DNA from: Ephemerocybe angulata
Lineage: Eukaryota > Basidiomycota > Agaricomycetes > Agaricales > Psathyrellaceae
DNA length: 64,000 nucleotides
Assembly (NCBI GenBank): GCA_013368325.1
Contig: JAACJK010000065.1
Location: forward strand, 62,001-126,000
Direction: 5' to 3'
In this document: positions 19,828-29,439 of the stretch, in pieces
How positions within the stretch are numbered: the first letter of the stretch is position 1
How the letters are laid out: every line of letters starts with the position of its first letter
The notes under the pieces: generated by a model
What the model saw: the letters and a program-made list of their open reading frames with translations, nothing else
Database searches by the model: none
Told to the model about the DNA's origin: nothing
Made by a program: the position numbers and the translations under genes

Positions 19828-20754
19828 ATGTCAAAGAATATCACAATTATTGGAGGCCATGGCAAGGTACCTTAACTTGATTATCCGGCGCCAAAACACT
19901 CACTGAACGTTCACATTGCGTTCACAGGTTGCCCTCAGGCTCGCCAAACTCCTCGCAACCGCAAAAAAGAACGTCTACTCCGTTATCCGCAATGATTCTC
20001 AATCAGAAGACATCCGCCACGTAGGAGCCAAGCCCGTCGTTCTCTCACTCGAGACCGATTCAGCGGAGAAGTTCACGAAGCAATTCGTCGACACTCAGAC
20101 GGACCTCGTTTACTTCTCTGCGGGTGCCGGGGGCAAGGGCGGAAAGGAGAGAACCAAAAAGGTTGACTATGAGGGTGCGGTGAAGATATTTGACGCCATC
20201 GAGGGCGTGAAGCAACAAGGCGCGCAGAAGAACCCCCGGCTCGTCCTCGTCTCGGCGATTGATGTTAGGAACCCGGACAAGATACCTGAACACTATGTGA
20301 GTGTGTTTCACAAATACCTCACTCTGGGGCTTGATTTTGAACCACTTTGCAGGACGAAGACGACCTCCGAATCTCCAAGCAGTTGCGCTCAACCATTGGA
20401 GATTACATGCATTGGAAGTACGAGGCGGACAAGAACCTCGTCCAGCGTAAAGCGTTCGGCTGGACAATTCTCCGCCCAGGAATTCTCTCTGACAAACCTG
20501 GAACTGGGAGGGCGTCAGTTGGGAGGACCCATCTTAGTCCCTCAATCGCGGTAAGCTTATATACCAACCTCCCTGTAGTACCAGCCTTTACTCATGCGCT
20601 ACGCCAGAGAGACGATGTGGCTTTAGCACTATTCCTGCTTGCTGACCGGGAGGACGCGGCCGGCCTCGCCATTGACTTTGTAGGGGGGAATACGCCTGTT
20701 ATAGAGGGGTTGGATGCTTTCATCTCCCGTGGTGTTACCGACTGGCTTGGGTGA
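19828..20754 (+). CDS. NmrA/SDR-like NAD(P)-binding protein, paralogue 3
   Basis: Four exons (19828-19866, 19928-20296, 20353-20550, 20608-20754) splice to 250 residues with no break. It starts MSKNITIIGGHGK with the GGxG nucleotide-binding turn, then VALRLAKLLATAKKNVYSVI, LVYFSAGAGGKGGKERTKKV, RLVLVSAIDVRNPDKIPEHY, IGDYMHWKYEADKNLVQRKA, and ends DAFISRGVTDWLG. It is very close to paralogue 2 over most of its length, and all three copies share the intron layout. Family knowledge suggests NAD(P)H-dependent reductase or regulatory activity on an unknown substrate. It is on the opposite strand to the other two and separated from them by the membrane protein gene. Confidence 0.85.
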
Positions 20755-21094
20755 TCTAAATTGTAGAAAGCGAAGGTTGATGTAGAATGCGATACGAATC
20801 GATTCTCGCATCTCTGTCTGGATCAACATATTGCTGCGAGGCGACCCTACGTTTCAATGCTCTCTATACACATCCTTTCAATATTTTGGAGCAATTCTAA
20901 AGCCTTTCTACCAGGATTGCCACCAACTTGAATAGCCTGCAGGGCATTGGCTGTCGGCTAAAGGCAACGTGGAAATAGCCTTCCATCTTGAGCTGCCGAA
21001 TCCGGAGCGACCCGGGAATCGAAAAACGCGTGAGCTCAGCGTCACCAACGTTCTACTCGCCCAAAATCTACCCTCCGAACCCCACAAATCTCCT
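20755..21094. other. Intergenic region upstream of QCR2
   Basis: No gene seen. The block from 20989 on is the 5' flank that is copied near 790 in the left part of the window. Confidence 0.5.
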
Positions 21095-21586
21095 ATGTTC
21101 GCAGCCCGAGTATCAGCGCGCAACGTGCAGCGCGCCGCGAGGTCGTTCGCCACCGTCGTCGAGAGCAGCGGCGTCAAGGTCGCCGCGGTCGAGAACGGCG
21201 CCCCGACATCGTCGTTGACTGTCCTCGTGAAAGCTGGCAGTCGGTATGAGCCCAAGGAGGGTGTTGCCAATGCGCTCAAGAACTTTGCGTTCAAGGTGCG
21301 TCGTCGTCGTTGGTGTGGGTGTGGAAAGAGGGGCGGAATGGCTGATTCGGGTTTCTGGCACGGTGCAGAGCACCGCGAAGCGCACGGCGCTGGGGACTGT
21401 CAGGGAGAGCGACCTCTATGGCGGTGTTTTGTCGAGCAGCTTGGGACGGGAACATCTTGCGCTGAGTGCTGAGTTCTTGAAGGGTGACGAGTGAGTGTCA
21501 TTCATACTTGGAGCTTGAGTTTTGCTTTCGGAGTGGGATGCCAGAGCGACGTTTGGATCACCGAATTCTCGTTTACTTTGTCAGAT
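20989..21586. repeat. Source block of the QCR2 fragment duplication
   Basis: Covers the QCR2 upstream flank, exon 1, intron 1, exon 2 and the start of intron 2. It matches 88-790 in reverse complement apart from an extra 124 nt there. Confidence 0.85.
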
Positions 21587-22666
21587 TGAATGTTTATTGG
21601 TTTCAGTTCATTGCAATTCTTCGGCGGTGCCCTGGTTGACGACAGAGTGCTGATTTGTTTCCGCATCTAGAGACGTGTTCGTTGACATCCTTACCTCGTT
21701 CATCACCTCCGCCAAGTTCACCCGCCACGAATTCAACGAATACGTCGCCCCCTTGATTTCCAACGACACCGCTGCCGCTGCCGCCAACCCCGCTATCCAG
21801 GCCATCGAGCTCGCGCACGCGATCGCCTTCCGCCAGGGCCTCGCCTCCTCCCTCTACGCCCCCGCACACCCCTCCATCGGGCTCAAGGACATCCAGGACT
21901 ACGCCTCGAAGGTCTTCACGAAGGAGAACATCGCCGTCGTCGGCACCGGCATCGAGCAGAGCAAGCTCACCGAGCTCGTGAACAAGGCCTTCGCCAACGC
22001 CGCCTCCTCCTCCGGCCCCACGAGCTCCTCCACCCGCTACTTCGGCGGTGAGAACCGCATCGAGGGGACCGGTCCCCAGACCGCCTTCATTGGCTTCGGC
22101 ACCACGGGTGCCCCCTCTGCCGAGGTCGCCACCCTCGCCGCGTACCTCAACCCCTCGCCGTCCGTCAAGTGGTCGAAGGGAACGTCGCCCATCGCCGCCG
22201 CGCTCCCCGAGGGCGCCTCCGTGCAGTCGGTGTACCTCCCGTACTCGGACGCCTCCCTCGTCGGCCTGCTCGTCCAGGCGCCGACCGCCGCGGCCCTTAA
22301 GGAGGCCGGCAGCATCGCCGTGTCTGCGTTGAAGAAGGCTGCGAGCGGGATCTCGCAGGAGGAGCTCGCTTCCGCTGTTGCCCGTGCCAAGTTCGCTGCT
22401 GCCAGCGCTGCCGATGCCCGTGCCGGCGTCGTCGAGGCCATTGGTGCCAAGGTATGTTTCTTCTGCATCCCAGGAGTACCGTGTTCTGACTTTCGTAGAT
22501 CTTCTCTGGTTCTGAGATCTCGCTTGCGTCCACGCTCTCTGCGTTCGATGCCGTCGACGCGTCGGCGTTCTCCAAGGCCGCGGCGGAGCTCGTCAAGTCG
22601 AAGCCTACCTACGTCGCTGTTGGCGACATCGTCTCCCTGCCTTACGCCGACGAGTTGGGCCTCTGA
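21095..22666 (+). CDS. QCR2: QCR2, subunit 2 of the mitochondrial cytochrome bc1 complex (complex III core protein 2)
   Basis: Four exons (21095-21295, 21369-21490, 21671-22451, 22499-22666) give 423 residues. The start MFAARVSARNVQRAARSF is Arg-rich without acidic residues, a typical mitochondrial targeting signal. Then come VKVAAVENGAPTSSLTVLVK and AGSRYEPKEGVANALKNFAF (peptidase M16-like N domain), TALGTVRESDLYGGVLSSSL, DVFVDILTSFITSAKFTRHE, and the second M16-like half from EGTGPQTAFIGFGTTG to the end YADELGL. The HxxEH zinc motif of active M16 peptidases is absent, as expected for core protein 2. It acts in the inner membrane in ubiquinol-cytochrome c electron transfer. The 5' half is duplicated at 88-790. 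Codon use is strongly C-ending in exon 3, consistent with high expression. Confidence 0.92.
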
Positions 22667-23412
22667 TGGGTGTTATAAAACTGGGAGCTGCCGTTATCCA
22701 CTAGAGTAATTTGCTGCAGCATTCGTTTTTAATTCATGGATTTTTTCGCAATTGCTTTTTTCGTGTCGGCTGCCCTTGACGGTTGGATGTGGTGAACATA
22801 TGTTAGTGTACCTCGCGAAAGCCGGGCTTGGCGTGCGTTCGCGGGTTGCTCATGAACACGGGGTTTTCTCTAGATCTGCTTTTCCGCCTCTCTTTCCTGA
22901 ATGCCCCGATGATCTGCACCTACTCACGCTCTTTTATTTTCATGGATGGCCTTGAAGGAGCCACTTCAGAACATCGACGCGTCAATCTCGACGACGGGGA
23001 CATGGTCGACCGGCAGTCTCGAGGTGCGGCGGGTCGGACCTGATGACTGCGTACGATCATCTACGGCTACACTCCCTTTCGAGGGTGAGTACTATCCATT
23101 TGGTCTACGATTCCAGTTCGGTAGATACTTTGAGAGAGAGAGACTGATTCTGAAAGTCCCCTATCCCTCCATTGACAGGAACCATGGCCGAGACCTAGAA
23201 CAATCCCTCCATGCAACAACCCAACTCGTCTCTCCCCTATCCACCTCTCATGCCAAGAGGCAGTGGCTTCCCGAAGGGAGCGTCTCGGAGGTCGGATGGG
23301 CATGTTCCGATCGCCCGGTGGCTGTGTACCAAATTAGGCGCCGCGCCTAATTAAAATATTTTAAACCGCGCTTCTTCAACTTGGAACCAAACGTCCATTC
23401 ATCGAATCAAAA
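22667..23412. other. Intergenic region between QCR2 and gene X copy B
   Basis: No supported gene. A perfect inverted repeat, AATTAGGCG-CCG-CGCCTAATT, lies at 23332-23352, about 60 bases upstream of gene X copy B. Two short plus frames (22946-23350 and 22828-23043) show no recognisable features. Confidence 0.5.
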
Positions 23413-24130
23413 ATGTCGGACCCGACACGAGCACCCATCATCTCGTCGAAAGGACGTGTCTGCCGCTACCGCTGGGATGCCGCTTTGGATGATCTTCCCA
23501 TCGACGTCGATCCCAAATTTTACGCTCCCACCACCGACGAATCCATCAATGACATTTTACGAAGCTGTGGAACCAAGGAGTCGGACTTGGCTGCTGTCCG
23601 TGCGATCTATAAAAGGAGCATGGAATACGTGGACGAGATGCTACCCGCGAACGGAGCAATCCACATCATGGGTGTATGTTTTACACTTTTCTCTTCCGAA
23701 CTCATGTTTTACTTTTTTGTTCCAGCTCAAACCCACTCCCGGTGAAGATGTCCATATCATCCCAATCCCCGACGACCGTCTTTCCCTCCGCTTCTTCGAC
23801 GGCGGCGCAGGCGACATGAGGGCCTTCGTCTTCGACTTTGTCGACGTGCGCGAGAAGAGGGCCGTCAACTCGCCCGCGGGGTACGAAATAGAAAGCCTTT
23901 TTAACCAGTACCACCACACTGGCATGCTCTTTGGTCCAATCAGGTCTTGGGAACAGGCGTTCGGCGTCTCGCGCGCGGATATCATGGATGGGTGCGAGAG
24001 GTTCGCCGTGGCGGAACGCACTCCGTGCGTATTGCATCGGCCAGGGAAAGAGGACTTCAGGTTCGTTGCACCCGAGCTCCCAGAGCGCCATGACGATCGC
24101 TATGCTGTTGCTCATGCTGCGAGGTGGTAA
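23413..24130 (+). CDS. Gene X, copy B: uncharacterised conserved protein, 221 residues
   Basis: Two exons (23413-23673 and 23726-24130) splice in frame. It starts MSDPTRAPIISSKGRVCRYR directly, without the MSN mini-exon, first intron and short linker of copies A and C. Conserved motifs are AALDDLPIDVDPKF, LKPTPGEDVHIIPIPDDRLS, RFFDGGAGDMRAFVFDFVDV, EKRAVNSPAGYEIESLFNQY, RTPCVLHRPGKEDFRFVAPE and the end AHAARW. The mixed charge and lack of hydrophobic runs suggest a soluble globular protein. The fold and role are unknown to me. It stands head-on to NST1, and this convergent pair is the source (or sister) of the inverted duplicate at 3.3-5.8 kb. Confidence 0.78.
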
Positions 24131-24280
24131 TGGACACGTATGTTGTTCGTTGTCGCTTGTATTCATTTCCAATAACTCTGTAATCTATTGTATTTCAACT
24201 TGACTTGAATTTCAACGGGCGCTAAGTTGGCGCTAAGTCATTCCCAGGTCAACAAAGTTAAGTCGAGCAAACAACATCTT

Positions 24281-24660
24281 TACGGCCGACTAGCGGCACA
24301 ACCTGCTACCTGACCTTATTCCCCCTTGTACCGACATCTTCTTATAATACGGGTTGAAGCCAGTTTAGAGAGTCGATAAGGGCGATGAAGAATGAACGAT
24401 CAGGGCGGGGCTTATATTCCCTGGCTTCGATCTATGCAAGGCACATACGGCAGGGGGACCAACAATACACACGGTATGTACCCTTAGTACAGCAGGATAC
24501 CCTCTCGAAATCTGAAGCATTACGAGTCAAAAGTTGTACATGAATTCGCGAGCTGCCTTTGGAGACTAATCTGAAGGGAGTCCGATCGCACCGCATTTCC
24601 CAAATCCACGCCAAAATCTCAAATAGGGCGCCCTAAGACCCACTACCTTACGGTAGCAGG
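24281..24660. mobile_element. 380 bp insertion, possible MITE
   Basis: Present in the gene X-NST1 spacer here but absent from the matching spacer in copy A, where GTCGAGCA runs directly into GATCTTCGACGAC (about 4838-4856 on minus). The extra DNA is bordered by the 6-bp direct repeat CATCTT (24275-24280 and 24661-24666). Near its ends are inverted CCTGCTACC words (about 24300 and 24650). It has no coding capacity. Small size and flanking repeat suggest a non-autonomous element; a deletion in copy A is the alternative. Confidence 0.45.
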
Positions 24661-24841
24661 CATCTTCGACGACAATCGCGGTGTACACCGACGTGACGCG
24701 TGACGAGCACCGAACCTGCTGTGGACTTGCGACGTGGGCGCTTAACGCGCTTCTGAACGTCGGTCGCTCGTCGCTTGTTCAGGAGCACAACATGATTCCA
24801 GCAGGAGATTACTTAGCTGAAGGTATTTAGACGTCCCCTCC

Positions 24842-25064
24842 CGATTGTCCTCCTTCCGTGTACAGGAGGAAGGGTGAAAAATCCCTTAGTTGAGTAATAT
24901 TAATGGTGAACTTGGAGGGAATGAACGTTACCGAACCTCAATCTACCCGATTGTCCTCCTTCTCCGTGTACAGGAGGAAGGGTGAAAATCACCTTAGTTG
25001 AGTAATATTAATGGTGAACTTGAGTGAACGAGGGGATGAGGAACGTTACCGAATCCTACCTCAA
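24842..25064. repeat. Two tandem copies of an about 110 bp unit with a hairpin
   Basis: Both units start GATTGTCCTCCTTC, contain the hairpin CCTCCTT...GTGTAC...AGGAGGAAGG and continue TTAGTTGAGTAATATTAATG. Copy A has one related unit (about 4540-4650) without the full hairpin. It lies in the 3' spacer between the converging gene X and NST1. Confidence 0.7.
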
Positions 25065-25298
25065 GGATAAGCATATCTCAACAGACCTAAATTTCAGAGG
25101 AAGTATAGTGGATTGACTAGACATAGATTCTCGTACGGAATCCAAAGAGGGAACAATTGCAACATGCGAGCGAAAACGAGATAGACCGAAAAGGAAGGGC
25201 GAAGGCGAAACGAATAAAGCCAAGACAGAACAAAGCCATGAATTCGAGAGCGTAATCGCAAAGAGAGTCGAGAGTTGGTCAAGTCACGAAAAAGGGGC

Positions 25299-28200
25299 TC
25301 AACTCGCCCCGGTCTGGTTTCCAGCCCAATGCGGCTGGAAGAACCCCGTCGCCGATCCTGGAGGGGGAGAAAACGGGTGAGACCAATCAGGAGCCACATT
25401 CGACGCGGAAGGTACGCTACCCCACATATTCCCCGCACCATTCGGGGGCGCGTGGAGGTGCCCGTGCGGCGGGCCCTGGAACGGCGGCCCTGTGCGCGCG
25501 CCGAACCCGGGCGCAGGCGCTGCAGGGGGGCCCCAAGGGCTACCCCCTCCGAGCGCGCTTACATTCCGTGGGCTCCCCGGCGTCCCAGGCGCACCCCACA
25601 CCCCTCCACCTCCAACCGTGCTCCCGCTCCCAATCACCCCGACCGCCCCCGCGCCGATGGGCATAGCGGGGGCAGGCGCCCGCCGCGACGGGGTGCTCAC
25701 CACCTCATCGTCGTCCGCAGCCAGCGCAGACGACCCGAGCACCTTCGGACTCGGACTCCGCCTTACAGGCGAGCCGCTCCCGGAGCCTCCAGCCTCCCCG
25801 TTCGTCGTCGTCGTCGTCGGTCGCGCAATAGGCGTTGGGCGTGTGATTGGCCCTGGGTTGCTTGTCGTCTCCAGAGGCACAGACCCTCGCCTACCCGCCC
25901 CAGGAGCGAGCATGGGTGAGGGCAGCGACGTTGACGGCGTCGGTGCGAGCGGCGTCTTGGGCTTCGACGGAGGTCCGATGGGCGAGTTGTTCACGTTGAG
26001 CCCAACACCGTGAGGCGGGGGACCCCTGTTAAATGTTGAGGGGTCAAATGGCGGTCCGGGTGGGAAGCCGCGAGCCATTCCCGCGGGCACGAACGGGTAC
26101 GGTGGTACAGGGCCGTAGTTAGGCATGCGCGGAGACATCGCGGACGGCGGAACCATCATCTGACCTCCTTGGAACAGCTGCTGCGGTGGGAGATGCGGAG
26201 GAAGGTGCGGTAGATGCATGTGAGGGTGCGGAGGGCGAAGAGGGGATGGCTGTTGCTGGGGAGGCGGAGGGGGCGGACGGAGTCCTGGACCAGGTATCGA
26301 CAGCGCCGGCTTTGTATTCAGAGGCTTCTTCTGCGCCATTCCGTTGCCATTGGTCGGCGTGGTGAGACTCGCGCTCCTGGCGGCTGGCTTGGCAGGTGTC
26401 GTAGGCGCCGTCGAAGAAGACGAGGAGGCAATAGCGTTTGGGCGAGTAGCTTGTTTGCCATTGCCGTTCGCCTGGGCTGCTCGCTGCTGTGCCGCGACCT
26501 TCTCCTTCTCCCTGGCTTCGCGCTCCTCCCTCTCTTTCGCGGCCTTCTCCTCGCGCTCTTTCTTGTCCTTCTCGCGTTTTTCGCGGTCGAGACGTTCGCG
26601 CTCTGCACGTTCCTCACGTTCCTTGGCCTGTCTAGCCTCCTTCTCCTCCTTAGCCTTGCGCTCGCGTTCCTCTCGCTCACGTTTCTGTCTCTCCTCTTTC
26701 TCCCTCTTCTTGCGCTCCCGCTCCTGCTGCAGCTCCCGTTCTTCCTGTTGACGCTTCCGTCTCTCCTCCTCCTTGCGCAGGCGTTCTTCCTCAGCAGCCT
26801 TTCGTGCAGCTTCACGCTTAGCACGCTCTTCTTCCTTCCGACGCTTGGCCTCCGCTTCTGCCTCCGCTTGAGCCGCTCGCTGCGCTGCCTCCTCAGCTGC
26901 CTTCTCAGCCGCCCGGGCCGCCTTCTCTTCCTCCTTCTGTAGTTTCTGCTGCCTGGTACCGTAAGCCTTAATCCCGCGAATCGTAACATCGATAGAGCCC
27001 ACTTTTTCTTATCCTTCTTCTTCTGGTTCTGGTTCTGCTTCTTCGCCTCCCGCTCCTTCGAAATCTTATCCTCATCTTCGAGTTCACGGAGGAGCTGCTG
27101 TTGACGCTCCTGAGCTACCTTCTCCCGGTATGCCTGCAATACCCGTTGCTCAAACATCCGAGCGGCAAAGATGGAGAACATCTTCTTGCCCTCCTCCATC
27201 TTCTCTTCCTCGGTCATCGGGAGCTGCTTAAACTGTGAGGTGAAGTGCCAAACGGGTACATCAAAGGGGACGGACCTCGTCGGCATCATCGCCCTCCTCG
27301 TCCTCATCCTCCTCGTCGCTGATATCATCAGCGTCCTCGTCGCCCTCGTCCCCGACGTCGCTTCCATCTTCCCCATCAAGGTCGCTTTGATCCTCGTCAC
27401 TGTCGTCCTCGATCTCAGCCGCCGCCTCTTCCTCTCGCTGCATCCGCCGCTCCGCTAGCTGCTCCATCATCTCGAGGAACTTCTGGCCATCATTCTTTAG
27501 TAGATCATCCGCCACAGTCAATATGTTACCTGGGCCTAATATTAAAAGTTAACGTCGTGTGCACACAGAGCTCGAGGCGACCGACCAGTCGTAGTAAGGC
27601 TATTGCCGATGTTGAACGTTCCGTCCCTTGCCTTTGGCTGCTTCCTGCGTGCCTCGTCGTCGTCGCCATCCTCCTCCTCTTCGTCTTCCTCCTCCTCCTC
27701 GTCTTCTTCGTATTCGTCCTCCTCGTATTCGTCCTCGTCGACCTCTTCCTCATCTTCGGGTGGGTGTTTCCGGCCGTTTGTGACAGGTGGTGGGGCGGCC
27801 CTCCGCTTACCTCTGGGTCGTTGCTGAACGGGTGTTGGAGACACGACAGCGCCGTTCTTGTCCAGCTCGACGCTGCCTGGAAAGGGCCCGGGGCCTGGTG
27901 GAGGTGGAATCGTGCCGCCCGACATAACATAACGCTGCTGGTAGTTCGCGTACTGCTCTAGCTCCTCGTAATAAGCATCGTACAGTACCTCGAGTTCTTC
28001 TTCAATAGCGTTACTAGAAAAAAATAAACGACCCGAGTAGAATGCGCGGCACATCGAACTCACCGTTTCCTGCCACAAACCGCGCAGCTGCAACTGTGCC
28101 TTTGCTGCTCCTTCATCTTCCTCAGCACAGTATCCTTCTCAATCTTGACCAGGCTCCGCCGCTCTTCCTCGCTCAGACCGAGCCAAAACTCTTTGATTCG

Positions 28201-28530
28201 TTCCCGCTCCTCCGTGGTGCTCGTGCTCCAGATCTTGTTCGCGCTGGCCTTGCCCTTCCCAGACGACCCCTGGGTGTTCGCCGATACCTGTCGGCTCTTC
28301 TGAGCTGCACTGGCGTTGGAAGACGGAGGCGATGGATGTCGATGTGGCTGCTGTTGCGGTTGCTGCCCCTGGGGCTGCGGGGTCGTTGCTGCGTATCCCA
28401 CCGGGACCTTCCCCGCTGCTCGAGCGCTCTTCGGCGGCGCCGTCGTCGTCTGCTGCTGGCCTGTGTACGACATGGGCTTTTTTCCGACTGAGATCGACGA
28501 TATTGGTGGATTAGCTCGACTGACGGGCAT
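25299..28530 (-). CDS. NST1: NST1-like stress response protein
   Basis: Multi-exon minus-strand gene. Order: N-terminal Pro/Gln-rich segment ([20 protein letters not shown]), then [20 protein letters not shown] with [20 protein letters not shown] and CAVCGRKR, next [20 protein letters not shown] and long Glu/Asp runs, then [40 protein letters not shown], a long Glu/Lys/Arg coiled coil of roughly 170 residues, and a Pro/Gly-rich C-terminus ending WAGNQTGAS. The domain order and the [18 protein letters not shown] motif fit the fungal NST1 family, linked in yeast to salt tolerance. A 51-nt intron joins DKKK to the coiled coil. ATG 28530 is used; a second in-frame ATG lies about 20 codons in. The C-terminal part is duplicated at 3340-4306. 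Confidence 0.85.
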
Positions 28531-29087
28531 GGCAGGAAACAGGGTTTTGGTCCTAGTTTTCCCCTCAAAATTGCGACGACATCACCGAGCTTTTCCCTCC
28601 AAATCAGGTAATTGCCCAGCCACACAAATATTAAATTGGCAGGTTCGGCGCTGGAACCGGCCGAATGTTGCGCTGAAATCCTCGGCCTTGTTTATTTTGC
28701 ACTCGATCCGAAGCCAAGTTCTGTATTTGGCGGTTCTGCGAGCTTCTTTTGGATTCCTTTCTGCACAAAGACGTTTCCATAATCTTATCTGAACAATAAT
28801 CCGGACGGCGAACACCGAGATTCCAAAGAATCGACAGGGGTACGTAGACGATACCCGTACAGGTATTTTGCATGCAGGCAGCAACGGGGGAAAATAGTGG
28901 TATTATACCATCCACGCGGCCATTGAATTGGCTTTCTAAGATTAAAACCTGGTGTAAACCTTGGTGTAATAAGCTTTAAGCTGAGGCACACACGAGGCAA
29001 GGGTGAGTAAGAAATGGAGGTACTCGGGTGGAGTCAGCGAAGCACACATGAAAGCACAGAAGATGGGGCATCCGTTGATAGCTATGT
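28531..29087. other. NST1 upstream region and left flank of the KDZ element
   Basis: No gene supported; presumably the NST1 promoter. Overlapping short minus frames (28582-29000) are unremarkable. CAGAAGATG at 29057-29065 is repeated at 40824-40832 beyond the right end of the element. Confidence 0.5.
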
Positions 29088-29160
29088 TGGTCCAGACACA
29101 CCGCCCCCGTGAGGATGATGGTCATCCTCGCCCGCGAGGATGATTATGTAAGCTGTAAAT
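29088..29160 (+). repeat. Left terminal inverted repeat of the KDZ element
   Basis: Starts TGGTCCAGACACACC and includes the perfect hairpin GAGGATGA-TGG-TCATCCTC (29111-29129), then GCGAGGATGATTATGTAAG. The right end repeats this in inverted order with few differences. Confidence 0.9.
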
Positions 29161-29439
29161 AATGCCCACGCTAGATCAAACCTGCTGTGTGCCACGCCTG
29201 AACGGCGTGGCACAGCTCTTTCAACATCCCAATCCGCTCAGTGCACCTCGGATATCCAGAGCCTAGGAGGAGGAGAAAGAGGGCAGGAGGCTTTTAGATC
29301 TTATAGTTCCTTATCCCTGGCCGTTACGTCCACCCCTTTCTTTTCCAATATGGATATCGAGCGCAGTGCGTCCGCCCACCAATGTCTGTGTAGAGATTAC
29401 TCCCAGATTTCAGAATGTGTTTCTTGCGTAACGAGTGTT

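Noticed and set aside
22048..22332. Arg/Pro-rich alternative frames within QCR2 exon 3
   Set aside because: Shadows of the C-ending codon use of the real exon.
26214..26942. 242-codon Leu/Arg-rich plus frame
   Set aside because: Exact antisense of the NST1 coiled coil; biased Glu/Lys codons create long open antisense frames.
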